64,000 nt of DNA from Flavobacterium lipolyticum (GCF_020905335.1 NZ_JAJJMN010000001.1:434001-498000), one strand, 5' to 3'; shown: positions 54,639 to 63,544, counted from the first letter of the stretch. Program-made: numbers and translations. Notes: generated from the letters alone by a model not told the origin.

Positions 54639-55694
54639 ATGGAAATTAACCTTCAACTCAAATCATTAGCAGACAAAATCACACAGCTTAAAAGCAAAAT
54701 TGAAACTGAGGAATCTACCAAACATGCTTTTGTCCTGCCTTTCATTCATGCATTGGGATATGATGCATTTAATCCCCTGGAAGTTGTTCCGGAATTTACC
54801 GCCGACCTGGGCTTAAAAAAGGGAGAGAAAGTAGATTATGCCATCTTTCAAAATGGTGAGCCTATTATAATTGTGGAATGTAAAAGCTGGAAAGAAAACT
54901 TAACGGTACACAACTCACAATTGTTCCGCTACTTTCATGTCACCAAAACCCGGTTCGCTCTCTTGACTAATGGTATCAATTATCAGTTTTTTACTGATTT
55001 GGACGATCAGAACAAAATGGATGAAAAACCATTTCTGGAATTTGACATTACCAACCTCAAAGAAAACACGATCAGCGAAATTTCAAAGTTTCACAAAAGC
55101 AGTTTTAATATTGATAATATCATTAGCAATGCAAGTTCGTTAAAATACATCAAGGAAATCAAAAAGCAAATTAATGCAGAACTTGAAAACCCTTCTAACG
55201 ATTTTACCAAACTTTTCGCCAGTAAAGTCTATACCGGAAGATTAACCGAAAAAGTAATGGATGAGTTTAAAGATTTGGTTCAGAAATCCATCAGTCAATA
55301 TATTAACGAGAGAATTAACGATCGCTTAAATGCTGCGCTGACCAAAGAAACAATCAAGCAACAGGAAGAACAGGCTACTCCCCTTGAAGAAGAAAGTAAA
55401 ATCTACACCAGTGAGGAAGAATTAGAAGGATATCGCATTATAGTTGCCATATTAAGACAAAAACTTCCGACAAGCCGAATCGTATATCGTGACACCCAGT
55501 CGTATTTCGGAATTTTATTAGACGATAACAATCGTAAACCGCTCTGCCGTCTTCATCTTAACGGAGGAAAAAAATACATCAGTCTTTTTAATGATAACAA
55601 AAATGAAACAAAAACCGCGATTGCATCAATCGACGATATTTACCAGTTCGGGAAGGAATTACTCGATACTGTTGGACTTTATGAAACCGAATAA
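54639..55694 (+). CDS. Stand-alone restriction-like nuclease (type I R-subunit N-terminal type)
   Basis: The first 150 residues match HsdR-type N-terminal nuclease domains: TKHAFVLPFIHALGYDAFNP, EFTADLGLKKGEKVDYAI and IIIVECKSW form the PD-(D/E)xK site with Asp of VDYAI and Glu-x-Lys of ECK. There is no helicase part, so at 351 residues this is not a complete type I subunit. A C-terminal domain (about 255-345) with YRDTQSYFGILLDD is a separate beta-rich unit found in similar stand-alone proteins. No methylase is nearby. Followed by a small secreted protein after 11 bp. Confidence 0.8.
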   Translation: MEINLQLKSLADKITQLKSKIETEESTKHAFVLPFIHALGYDAFNPLEVVPEFTADLGLKKGEKVDYAIFQNGEPIIIVECKSWKENLTVHNSQLFRYFHVTKTRFALLTNGINYQFFTDLDDQNKMDEKPFLEFDITNLKENTISEISKFHKSSFNIDNIISNASSLKYIKEIKKQINAELENPSNDFTKLFASKVYTGRLTEKVMDEFKDLVQKSISQYINERINDRLNAALTKETIKQQEEQATPLEEESKIYTSEEELEGYRIIVAILRQKLPTSRIVYRDTQSYFGILLDDNNRKPLCRLHLNGGKKYISLFNDNKNETKTAIASIDDIYQFGKELLDTVGLYETE

Positions 55695-55705
55695 AAACTA
55701 TTATT

Positions 55706-55915
55706 ATGAAATACACTTTACTGTTCTTTCTTGTACTATTAACTTCTTTTCATCCACTTGAAACCAAAGTATACATCTGTGGAGCGACAGGTGCTAAAAA
55801 ATACCATTACAACGAAAACTGTCGCGGTCTGACTTCCTGTCGTAATGAAATTTCCAAAGTGTCTATTAAACGTGCACAAGGTCTTGGACTCACCCTTTGC
55901 GGCTGGGAAGATTGA
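55706..55915 (+). CDS. Small secreted Cys/His protein
   Basis: A 69-residue protein with a signal peptide (to about residue 20), then KVYICGATGAKKYHYNENCR and GLTSCRNE, ending LTLCGWED. The spaced YH...C...C...C pattern is common in small proteins of Bacteroidota and may form a metal or disulfide unit. Cotranscribed with the nuclease gene (11 bp gap). Function unknown. Confidence 0.7.
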   Translation: MKYTLLFFLVLLTSFHPLETKVYICGATGAKKYHYNENCRGLTSCRNEISKVSIKRAQGLGLTLCGWED

Positions 55916-56012
55916 CCTTTACAGAGCAACAAAAATTATCTTAAACATTTGATAATAATGACTTTACATTTAATTCACATTAGTTTTATTAATTTGAATA
56001 AAACTAAACGTT

Positions 56013-56096
56013 ATGAAATTCTTTAATCTAAATTTTCTGGTTTCATTCAAAGAATGGCTTTTTTTAAGAGCGATGCAATCTTCTTTCCTGCATTAA
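56013..56096 (+). CDS. Possible 27-residue peptide
   Basis: A short frame MKFFNLNFLVSFKEWLFLRA with MQSSFLH after it, ending just upstream of the GH1 gene. It is basic and amphipathic but no paralogue or leader is seen, so it could be a leader peptide or chance. Confidence 0.25.
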   Translation: MKFFNLNFLVSFKEWLFLRAMQSSFLH

Positions 56097-56130
56097 TAAA
56101 TTACAATTTTAAAAAGGAAAGTACCATTGA

Positions 56131-57483
56131 ATGAATAAAGTTGAGACCTCATTTTTGCACAAAAACCAATTTGGAGATGATTTCTTGTGGGGTGTTTCAA
56201 CCGCCGCTTTCCAAATTGAAGGCGCACACGATACCGACGGAAAAGGTCCTTCTATCTGGGATGTTTTTACCTCTCAGAAAGGAAAAATAAAGAACGGACA
56301 TCATGCTTCAACTGCTTGCGATTTTTATAATTCGTACCAAAACGATATCGATTTAATTCGCGAGCTGAATATTCCGAACTTTCGATTTTCGATCAGCTGG
56401 CCCCGAATCATGCCTACCGGGGTTCCTCCAATTAATCAGGCCGGAATAGCCTATTACAACAAAATCATTGACGCTCTGCTATTAGCCGGAATTGAACCCT
56501 GGATTACACTATACCACTGGGACTTGCCTCATGATTTAGAGCAAAAAGGGGGCTGGACCAATCGCGAATCGGTTAACTGGTTTTCGGCCTACGTTGAAAT
56601 CTGTGTGCAAAATTTTGGTGATCGCGTTAAAAACTGGATGGTAATCAATGAACCCTCCGTTTTTACAGGTGCGGGGTATTTTTTGGGTATTCATGCTCCG
56701 GGAAAAAAAGGCATTACCAATTACCTGAAAGCCATGCACCATGTCACTTTAGCTACAGCAGCAGGTGCCAAAATAATACGAAATCGTATCCCGGACGCTC
56801 ACATTGGAACAACTTTTTCCTGTACGCATATTGAACCCGCAACTCAGTCTTCTAAAGACATTGAAGCAGCAAAACGAGTAGACACTTTATTAAACAGAAC
56901 TTTTATCGAACCCATTTTAGGATTGGGTTATCCCCAAGGTGATTTACCGGTATTAAAGAAACTCAATGCTTATATTGTAGAAGATGATCTCAATAATTTG
57001 TCTTTTGATTTTGATTTTATTGGTCTGCAATGTTACACCCGTGAAGTTGTAAAATCGTCTTTACTTATTCCGTATATCGGTGCCGAATTAATCAGTGCCG
57101 AAAAAAGAAAGGTCATTTCAACCGATATGGGATGGGAAGTTTACCCTCCTGCTCTTTACGAGGTCCTTAAAAAATTTAATGCCTACAATGGCATCAAAAA
57201 GATTATTATTACCGAAAATGGCGCCGCTTTTCCGGATACTTTAAAAAATGGAAAGGTATATGATATTAAACGTACGCACTACATTCAGGACCATTTGGAG
57301 CAAATTCTGAAAGCTAAAAAAGAGGGTCTAAATGTTGATGGTTATTTTGTTTGGACACTTACTGACAATTTTGAATGGGCCGAAGGTTACAACGCCCGTT
57401 TTGGATTGATACATGTAGATTTCGATACCCAACAAAGAACCATCAAGCATTCCGGATTGTGGTTCAAAGATTTCTTGTCTTAA
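56131..57483 (+). CDS. GH1 family beta-glucosidase
   Basis: A complete 450-residue family 1 glycosidase: FLWGVSTAAFQIEGA near the N-terminus, TLYHWDLPHDLEQKGGW, acid/base Glu174 in VINEPSVF, nucleophile Glu362 in ITENGAAF, and FVWTLTDNFEWAEGY for the substrate site. It hydrolyses beta-glucosides (possibly also galactosides or fucosides) and, lacking a signal peptide, acts in the cytosol. It is a single-gene unit ending in a terminator. Confidence 0.93.
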   Translation: MNKVETSFLHKNQFGDDFLWGVSTAAFQIEGAHDTDGKGPSIWDVFTSQKGKIKNGHHASTACDFYNSYQNDIDLIRELNIPNFRFSISWPRIMPTGVPPINQAGIAYYNKIIDALLLAGIEPWITLYHWDLPHDLEQKGGWTNRESVNWFSAYVEICVQNFGDRVKNWMVINEPSVFTGAGYFLGIHAPGKKGITNYLKAMHHVTLATAAGAKIIRNRIPDAHIGTTFSCTHIEPATQSSKDIEAAKRVDTLLNRTFIEPILGLGYPQGDLPVLKKLNAYIVEDDLNNLSFDFDFIGLQCYTREVVKSSLLIPYIGAELISAEKRKVISTDMGWEVYPPALYEVLKKFNAYNGIKKIIITENGAAFPDTLKNGKVYDIKRTHYIQDHLEQILKAKKEGLNVDGYFVWTLTDNFEWAEGYNARFGLIHVDFDTQQRTIKHSGLWFKDFLS

Positions 57484-57609
57484 GATAAACGCTGTATAAA
57501 GTAATTTCCCTACACTTTCATTGACGAAATTAGAACAAATTTTATTGGCTCAAAAAGTAAAAAATACGACAACGAAATCTTATAAAATTTCTCTGTTAAA
57601 AAGCAAAAA

Positions 57610-57656
57610 AAACACCAAAAACCCTTGATTTCATTAGGTTTACTGGTGTTTTTTTC
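57610..57656 (+). terminator. Terminator of the GH1 gene
   Basis: Arms aaacacca and tggtgttt, with further aacc/ggtt pairing inside, and a T-run. The gap 57484-57796 holds no other supported feature. Confidence 0.75.
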
Positions 57657-57796
57657 TTATCTTTATAGTATAAATAACAGCCAATATATGCCAAAAAAAA
57701 TGCTCTTTACACGCCTAAATTTTGTTTCAAAAAATGATTCATTTTACTTCTTCCTGCATTTTATTTTTCAAAATGCTTCTCACCTTCATTTCAAAA

Positions 57797-58414
57797 CTAT
57801 TCCGTTTGATCTTTTTTCCGCACAAAGTATAAACGTGCAGAAGACACAAAAGCGACCGCCCCAACTGTAGCTGTAATTATTTTTCTGGGATAGATCTTCT
57901 TAACTATTTTTTTTGAGAGTACATACTTAAAATTATAGAAACGATTTCCTTTTTCGGGATAACTTTCTATGAGGTTGCCTTCTTCTATGATCTCGACCTC
58001 AGCAGCTGCATTAATTTCGACCACACTTATCATGTGTTTGACCTCATTAATTCGGCACTTTTCATTGTACTTTTTAAAAGGACGAGGTTGAAAGTCTACC
58101 ATAATTGCTGCCAGATTTATGGCATCAATATTTGATGGATCAGTCTCTCCTTTAAAGAAAGTTTCGATCGGTCTGAACTTGTCTTTTTGTTCATTAAACT
58201 TATTTTTTCGTGTATGATCAAAATCCAAACACAATAAATTTCTGAAAACATTTAAGTCGTCCTGAGTCGGGTTATTTTCAAAAATAAGCCAACATAAGTC
58301 ACGGAGCTTTGCGCGCGAAGGGTTGTACAAATAATCAAAGTATTCACCTTCTTTTTCGATCTCGTATTTGCTCTTAATCGCTTTTTTATATTCTTCTAAT
58401 GTCTGGCTATGCAT
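57797..58414 (-). CDS. Membrane protein of unknown function, paralogous pair member B
   Basis: Start set at ATG 58414 (MHSQTLEEYKKAIKSKYE) because it aligns with the start of the paralogue at 45737. The 205-residue product shares its first 110 residues (LRDLCWLIF, DPSNIDAINLAAIMVDFQ) with that protein, then has a different link and one weak hydrophobic helix near the end (ITATVGAVAFVSSARLYFV) followed by a short basic tail. It lacks the C-terminal outer domain of member A. Divergent from the second lipoprotein/kinase locus. Confidence 0.75.
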   Translation of the reverse strand: MHSQTLEEYKKAIKSKYEIEKEGEYFDYLYNPSRAKLRDLCWLIFENNPTQDDLNVFRNLLCLDFDHTRKNKFNEQKDKFRPIETFFKGETDPSNIDAINLAAIMVDFQPRPFKKYNEKCRINEVKHMISVVEINAAAEVEIIEEGNLIESYPEKGNRFYNFKYVLSKKIVKKIYPRKIITATVGAVAFVSSARLYFVRKKDQTE

Positions 58415-58580
58415 GGTATTTTTTTGGGAATTTTCGGGAATTGTTGGGAATCTCAGGAAAACGAGGGAATTCTGGGAATCCCTTACCATTAAAGGCTTTA
58501 AAGTGTCTTTTCTTTGCCATAGAAATTAGTTCAAGTTTTATCTGCAGATTAAAACAAAAATATAAAACTAGTTCAAATTA

Positions 58581-58718
58581 ACAGTGTAAAAAAAACCGTA
58601 AGACCGATTTTATTCGGGAAGTATAAAAAACGTCTTACAGTTCTACACATTGTACTTCCCAAAAACCAAATTGGTATTGCCCTAACCAACCTCCGGACTA
58701 TTTCCGGTCAGCAATACC
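58581..58718 (+). ncRNA. Structured leader or operator region, locus B
   Basis: Counterpart of 46914-47045. Stems: gtgta/tacac (58584-58588 with 58644-58648); gtaagac/gtcttac (58598-58604 with 58632-58638); pseudoknot gggaagt/acttccc (58616-58622 with 58654-58660); ggtattgc/gcaatacc (58673-58680 with 58711-58718) enclosing ccgga/tccgg (58693-58697 with 58703-58707). Against locus A several pairs change on both sides. It ends 27 bp before the lipoprotein start. Confidence 0.6.
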
Positions 58719-58745
58719 CATGTCTAATTTCTAAATCTAAATAAA

Positions 58746-58928
58746 ATGAAAAAGCTAATAATTTTTATCGCTTTCACGATACTATTCACTATGTTCTCCT
58801 GTACACCAGATGAATACGAAACTCCAACCAAACAGGAAAAAGAAAAAGCAATCATTCCGGCAAAACCAACTTTTGCTGATGGTCCTGGTGATAGTGGTGC
58901 TGGGAAACCACCGCCTCCTGCCGAATAA
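58746..58928 (+). CDS. Tiny lipoprotein with ADGPGD motif (60 residues), locus B
   Basis: Lipobox TMFSC at Cys19, then TPDEYETPTKQ, a Lys-rich link, ADGPGDSGAGK and a proline-rich end. Same plan as the protein at 47072. Only the lipobox neighbourhood, PDEY/ADEY and ADGPGD are conserved, so those are the parts under selection. It is 55 bp ahead of the second TPR kinase. Confidence 0.75.
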   Translation: MKKLIIFIAFTILFTMFSCTPDEYETPTKQEKEKAIIPAKPTFADGPGDSGAGKPPPPAE

Positions 58929-58965
58929 ATTTATAATTTTTAATATCTAAATTAATTACTATTTT

Positions 58966-58998
58966 CGGGGAAAGTAAATTTGTATGTTACGGTCCCCG
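58966..58998 (+). promoter_or_regulatory. Hairpin enclosing the kinase start codon, locus B
   Basis: cgggga (58966-58971) pairs with tccccg (58993-58998), and gtaa (58974-58977) with ttac (58987-58990); the ATG at 58984 is in the loop. Outer pair c-g replaces a-t of locus A. Confidence 0.5.
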
Positions 58999-60705
58999 TT
59001 TTTTTATTTTATTATCCTTCTTTCTCTGTTTTCCTGCAAAGAAAAAGAGAGCTTAAAAACTAACACAGAAGCTATCCGTAAGAAGGCATTAAGTTTGCGA
59101 AACAAAGCCATTGAAAACGACGATAAACAGAACTTTAATATCGCTTTTGATCAATTCTATAAATCAAAACAACTTTATGAAACTTTAAAAGAAAGTGGAA
59201 AAAAAGATAGTGCCAATATCGGTTATATACTTATTATGATGGCGACAATTCAGCAAGTCAATGGAGATTACTACGGTAGTAAGGAAACCGTTACTGAAGC
59301 ATTATCCTACGTAAAAAAGAATAGTGTTTATACTGCTGAAATAAATAATCGATTAGGAATTGCCGACAAAGAACTTTCTCTTTATAATGATGCCATTCAT
59401 TATTACAAAGAAGCTGCAAAAGATTATTCAGATCCTATTGAAAAACTAGGCCCCTTGAGCAATATTGCACCAATTTATATTCAACAAAAAAAATACGATA
59501 AAGCAATTATTCTTTTAGAATCAATTTTAAGAAAAAAGTCATTAAGTACTAAAAGTCCAATTAAAAATTCATCAAATATAGATAACCTGGGTTATGCCTA
59601 TTTTAAGAATGGAGCGGATGAAAAAGGATTTCAACTAATGAATGAAGCACTCAGGATCAGAAATGAAGCTAAAGATACCTACGGCAGTATTGAAAGTTAT
59701 CTGCATCTTGCCGATTACTATGCTAAAAAAGACCTTCAAAAATCAGATGAAAATGCTCTTAACGCTTATAAGGCAGCTACAAAACTAAACAGTGTAGACG
59801 AAAGATTAGAAGCATTCCAAATTTTAATCTCAAATGATCACAGCCCCAAGACCAATCAATATGTACAAAGATATTTCAAACTAAACGACAGTATCATTAA
59901 GGTTCGCAACAACTTTAAAAATAAGTTTGCTAAAATTAAATATGATGCTAAAGTAGAGAAAGATGAAAATGCCAAACTTCGTTTAGAAAAAGCCCAAAAT
60001 CAATTGTCTCTCCAAAAAGCTAAATATCTGCGAATTGTATTTGCTATTGCTTTTGTTTTTTTAGCCATTCTAATTGTAATTGTAGTACGTTACTACAAAA
60101 ATAAAAACAAGGCGATTGAATTTAAAACCTCGTACATGACGGAAGCCCGAATCGCGAAAAAAATCCACGATGAATTGGCAAACGATGTCTATAACGTAAT
60201 TGCTTTTGCAGAGTCACAGCCTTTATCTAAAGAAAACACCCGAGAAAACCTACTCCAAAAACTAGATGATATTTACGGACGTGTAAGAGGAATCTCCAGA
60301 GAAAATAACAAGATTGAGACCGGTGCAGATTTCACTTACAGCATTAAAGAAATGCTTTCGACTTACAAAACTAACGAAAGAAACATTATTGTCACCAATT
60401 TAGAAAGCATCAACTGGGAAACGATTAACGATACTAAAAAGATCACCATTAGCCGAATTTTACAGGAATTAATGGTGAATATGAGGAAACACAGTAATGC
60501 CAGTATTGTTGGAATAAAATTTGAAAATAACGAGAAATCAATCGCTATAAACTATACCGACAACGGTAAAGGTTTTGAAAAGGCCTCTATTGCAAAAAAT
60601 GGTCTGCAAAACATGGAACAACGCATCCAGGCCGTTAAAGGAACTATTACTTTTGATACAGCACCCGATAAAGGATTTAAAGCAAAGCTATCTATACCCA
60701 AATAA
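58984..60705 (+). CDS. TPR-containing sensor histidine kinase, locus B (no adjacent regulator)
   Basis: A 573-residue paralogue of the kinase at 47308, starting MLRSPFFYF with a possible lipobox LFSC at Cys18. TPR-like repeats (about 35-285), a membrane helix (about 349-368), ARIAKKIHDELANDVYN with the phosphoacceptor His, and HATPase motifs QELMVNMRKHS and YTDNGKGFEK are all intact. No response regulator follows, so it may act on the one at 49019. Strong similarity along the whole length indicates locus duplication. Confidence 0.88.
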   Translation: MLRSPFFYFIILLSLFSCKEKESLKTNTEAIRKKALSLRNKAIENDDKQNFNIAFDQFYKSKQLYETLKESGKKDSANIGYILIMMATIQQVNGDYYGSKETVTEALSYVKKNSVYTAEINNRLGIADKELSLYNDAIHYYKEAAKDYSDPIEKLGPLSNIAPIYIQQKKYDKAIILLESILRKKSLSTKSPIKNSSNIDNLGYAYFKNGADEKGFQLMNEALRIRNEAKDTYGSIESYLHLADYYAKKDLQKSDENALNAYKAATKLNSVDERLEAFQILISNDHSPKTNQYVQRYFKLNDSIIKVRNNFKNKFAKIKYDAKVEKDENAKLRLEKAQNQLSLQKAKYLRIVFAIAFVFLAILIVIVVRYYKNKNKAIEFKTSYMTEARIAKKIHDELANDVYNVIAFAESQPLSKENTRENLLQKLDDIYGRVRGISRENNKIETGADFTYSIKEMLSTYKTNERNIIVTNLESINWETINDTKKITISRILQELMVNMRKHSNASIVGIKFENNEKSIAINYTDNGKGFEKASIAKNGLQNMEQRIQAVKGTITFDTAPDKGFKAKLSIPK

Positions 60706-60752
60706 ATTCAATATTATAATTTGACTATCTAATAACTTGCCTATACAAAAAA

Positions 60753-60780
60753 AGCCTTTCAAGATTACTCTCAAAAGGCT
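60753..60780 (-). terminator. Terminator of the nucleotidase gene
   Basis: Arms agccttt and aaaggct; on the minus strand the stem is followed by seven T residues (the aaaaaaa at 60746-60753). It may also stop the convergent kinase transcript. Confidence 0.75.
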
Positions 60781-60854
60781 CTTTCCCTTCAAAAAACAGG
60801 CTAATAAAAAAACTAATCCTGTATACTATTTCGTCATTCTAAGGCAAATAAACC

Positions 60855-61403
60855 TTAGTTTAAATTAGATACAATATCTTTTTCCAAAACTTCAACGGCT
60901 TCTTTCCAGTTGTTTACCCTTACATGGTGCGTCAGATTAACGTTATGAAATGCGGTAAACATAATTGGTTTTCCCATGCAATGATCTAAGTTTTTCCTGT
61001 GATCGTCAATCATATAATCGGTATTGATAATTCGTTTGCTGCCACATAAAATGATGTTTTCCCATGTGATAAAAGGAAAATACTCTGCCAGCCAGGCTAC
61101 TTTCTCAGCCAGTGATACCGGAAACTCTGTCGCAGCAGAAACAATAAATATTTCAAAGTTTTCCTGTAATCGGCGTAAACTTTCGACTGCGTCTGGTAGT
61201 ACCGGCAGATTTCTGAAAAAATTATCTGCATTCAAAACTTTACGCAAAAGTACCCTGTCACTAAAAGCTTCTTCTTCGCTTAATCCCTGAATACTTTCTT
61301 TTGAAAGTGAGGTTCCGCTCTCTTCGTTATACTGTTTTATTAATTGTGCTTCAATGTCAGCGAGTACGCCGTCCATATCGATGGCAATAGTTTTCTTTTT
61401 CAT
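60855..61403 (-). CDS. 5'(3')-deoxyribonucleotidase-like HAD hydrolase
   Basis: Starting at ATG 61403 (MKKKTIAIDMDGVLADIE) gives 182 residues. HAD motif I is DMDGVLAD with both catalytic Asp, motif II is IVSAA, and the later YMIDDHRKNLD supplies the metal-binding acids. This fits the NT5C/YorS-like group that removes phosphate from (deoxy)nucleotides. It is divergent from a DeoR regulator with shared upstream sites, so that regulator may control it. Confidence 0.85.
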   Translation of the reverse strand: MKKKTIAIDMDGVLADIEAQLIKQYNEESGTSLSKESIQGLSEEEAFSDRVLLRKVLNADNFFRNLPVLPDAVESLRRLQENFEIFIVSAATEFPVSLAEKVAWLAEYFPFITWENIILCGSKRIINTDYMIDDHRKNLDHCMGKPIMFTAFHNVNLTHHVRVNNWKEAVEVLEKDIVSNLN

Positions 61404-61414
61404 TTCGATTAATT

Positions 61415-61471
61415 TTGCAACAAATTTACGCAAATATTGCAAAGTATTGCAATTTTAACTTATTTTTGCAA
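61415..61471. promoter_or_regulatory. Four TTGCAA sites in the divergent promoter
   Basis: TTGCAA, itself a palindrome, occurs at 61415, 61437, 61447 and 61466 within 57 bp. A TATTTTTG (-7 type) at 61461 overlaps the last one and faces the DeoR gene. Autoregulation by that protein is likely. Confidence 0.6.
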
Positions 61472-61487
61472 TATAAATTTGCACAAC

Positions 61488-62237
61488 ATGAAAAAAGAGG
61501 AACGTCAAAAAGTAATTTTAGAATACTTGTCAAAAGAACATCGACTTACCTTACAGGAACTTAGCGTCTACTTAAATGTTTCTGAAGACACAATAAGACG
61601 GGATGTAAAAGAACTTTCAGATCAGGGATTGTTAAAGGCAGTTCGCGGAGGTGCGGTTGCCCCGTCTCCGATTCCGCTTCACTTTAGAAACAGAGAGAAA
61701 CATGACCTTGAAAACAAAAAAATAATCGCCGAAAAAGCAATCTCTTATTTAAAAGACGGACAGGTTGTTTTTATCGATGGCGGAACCACTTCATTAGCTT
61801 TAGTGGCCAGTTTCCCTTATGATTTGAAAATAACGGTTATTACCAACAGTTTCCCCGTAGCGGCTCTAATCGAAGATTTACCCAATATCGAATTGATTTT
61901 TGCAGGGGGAAGAATGTGCAAAACTTCTTTCGCGACTGCAAGTATAGAAACCATAGATTTTTTCCGAAATTTTAGAGCCAACATTTGTATTCTCGGTCTT
62001 TGCAGCATTCATCACGAACGTGGTGTTACGGGAGTTTTACACGATGATTCTCAAATAAAAAGAAACATGATTCAACACTCTGATTTTGTGATCGCTCTGG
62101 GCTCTATCGAAAAAGTAGGCACTGCTGAATCTTATTTCGTTTGTCCGATTAAAGATATTGACGTACTGGTGACCAATATTGATCCGGAGGATGAAACTTT
62201 AAAACCTTATCAAAATGCAGGAGTGACACTTGTTTAA
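61488..62237 (+). CDS. DeoR/GlpR-family transcriptional regulator
   Basis: Start at ATG 61488 (MKKEERQKVILEYL), 249 residues. The DeoR helix-turn-helix reads LTLQELSVYLNVSEDTIRRD followed by the family word VKELSDQGLLKAVRGGA, and the sensor domain has FIDGGTTSLALV and an NSFPVAA turn typical of sugar-phosphate effectors. It represses genes for sugar or nucleoside use until the phosphorylated sugar binds. Divergent from the nucleotidase gene. Confidence 0.9.
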   Translation: MKKEERQKVILEYLSKEHRLTLQELSVYLNVSEDTIRRDVKELSDQGLLKAVRGGAVAPSPIPLHFRNREKHDLENKKIIAEKAISYLKDGQVVFIDGGTTSLALVASFPYDLKITVITNSFPVAALIEDLPNIELIFAGGRMCKTSFATASIETIDFFRNFRANICILGLCSIHHERGVTGVLHDDSQIKRNMIQHSDFVIALGSIEKVGTAESYFVCPIKDIDVLVTNIDPEDETLKPYQNAGVTLV

Positions 62238-62409
62238 AAACTTTTGGATTTCATTACACACTATAACATCAGAATTATAAACCTAAAAGTGCGTCTTTAA
62301 TTTCTGTTCCCCACGATAAAATTCGCCTTACTATTTTTCATAACTTTACATCTATCAATAAATTAATCCTAAAAATCCATTTACTATTTGAAAATTAAAC
62401 ATCCGTAAA

Positions 62410-63219
62410 ATGCAATTCCAATATTTTTTGCCATCAGAAATCCTGAAGCCTTATATCAAACATTACTATATTTTTGAATCAGATTCGGATAAGGAGTTTG
62501 AAGACACGGTATTTCCGAGTGGCGAAATGGAAATTATTTTCAATCTTGGCGATGGCATTTGGGAATCATTGGTTGACCAGACTTTCTACAAAACTCCAAA
62601 AATTGAATTTTGGGGGCAGATCACTAAACCTCTTTCCATAAAGTCACAAGGCAAACATATGATGTTAGGAATTCGGTTTTATACTCATACTGCAGCTTAT
62701 TTTTTTAAGGATGATATCGGAATATTCAACAATCAGATTTTCGATCTCGAAGATATAGTTGGTAATCTGATAAAAAAATTACACGAACAGCTTTTAGAAA
62801 CTTCTGATATAAAAAAAAGGATCGAACTGATCGAAGCATTCCTGATACAAAAAATTATAACAAACGATAAAAGAGCGGATAAGATTGAAAAAGTAGCTCA
62901 CATCTTATCGAGTTTACTCAACGACCCGACGGAAAGTAATATCAACAGTATTTCGGTAAAATATGGTATAACGCCCCGTTATCTTCATAAACTAGTCTTT
63001 CAGCATACGGGACTCGCTCCAAAAGCATTCAATAAAATCAAACGTTTCCAACACAGTCTTAAGCTCATTAACACTACCGAATATCCCTTTACTTCTATTG
63101 CTTATGATTCCGGCTATTTTGATCAATCCCATTTCATAAGGGATTTTAAATCCTTTACGGGAACTACGCCAACTTCCTATTTAGAGAACCAGTTCCCTAT
63201 CAATCAATTAATTATTTAA
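62410..63219 (+). CDS. AraC-family transcriptional regulator (DUF6597-like N-terminus)
   Basis: A 269-residue regulator. The N-terminus (YFLPSEILKPYIKHYYIFES, GEMEIIFNLGDG) is the small beta domain common to this AraC group, and the C-terminus holds the two helix-turn-helix units (ISVKYGITPRYLHKLV and IAYDSGYFDQSHFIRDFKSF) ending in the TGTTPTSY phrase. Targets unknown. Its last 38 codons are repeated just downstream. Confidence 0.85.
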   Translation: MQFQYFLPSEILKPYIKHYYIFESDSDKEFEDTVFPSGEMEIIFNLGDGIWESLVDQTFYKTPKIEFWGQITKPLSIKSQGKHMMLGIRFYTHTAAYFFKDDIGIFNNQIFDLEDIVGNLIKKLHEQLLETSDIKKRIELIEAFLIQKIITNDKRADKIEKVAHILSSLLNDPTESNINSISVKYGITPRYLHKLVFQHTGLAPKAFNKIKRFQHSLKLINTTEYPFTSIAYDSGYFDQSHFIRDFKSFTGTTPTSYLENQFPINQLII

Positions 63220-63459
63220 AAAGAATACGCTGCATTACAGAATTAATTCTTAGTACCTTAGAAACTAAGCCCCTTTATTTAAGATTCCGGCTATTTTGAT
63301 CAATCCCATTTTATAAGGGATTTTAAATCCTTTACGGAAACTACGCCAACTTCCTATTTAGAAAACCAGTCCCCTATCAATCAATTAATTATCTAAAAAG
63401 AATATACTGCATTACAGAATTAATTCTTAGTACCTTAGAAACTAAGCCCCTTTATTTAA
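63106..63459. repeat. 177-bp tandem duplication over the AraC gene end
   Basis: Unit 63106-63282 is followed directly by 63283-63459, with only a handful of substitutions. It contains the last 38 codons of the AraC gene, the stop, and 60 bp of downstream DNA with a cttagt/actaag hairpin. Confidence 0.95.
63283..63396 (+). pseudogene. Orphan second copy of the AraC C-terminus
   Basis: The duplicated piece still reads in frame, SGYFDQSHFIRDFKSFTETT followed by PTSYLENQSPINQLII and a stop, but has no start or promoter. Changes Gly to Glu and Phe to Ser distinguish it from the parent. Confidence 0.8.
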
Positions 63460-63502
63460 AATTCAGTTCCGATTTGTACAATTCAGACGTTTTTAACCTG
63501 AC

Positions 63503-63510
63503 TATCTTTG
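63503..63510 (+). promoter_or_regulatory. Candidate -7 box
   Basis: TATCTTTG fits TAnnTTTG, 35 bp ahead of the final gene's ATG. Confidence 0.4.
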
Positions 63511-63544
63511 ACAAAAATAATAGTCAATCAAAAAACTTTATACT

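Noticed and set aside
57625..57870. 81-codon frame after the GH1 terminator
   Set aside because: It begins inside the terminator region, is low in complexity and overlaps the end of the minus-strand gene.
62402..62411. atccgtaaaatg resembling the CCGTAAAA box
   Set aside because: It overlaps the ATG of the AraC gene and has no TAnnTTTG box 29 bp downstream, so chance is more likely.
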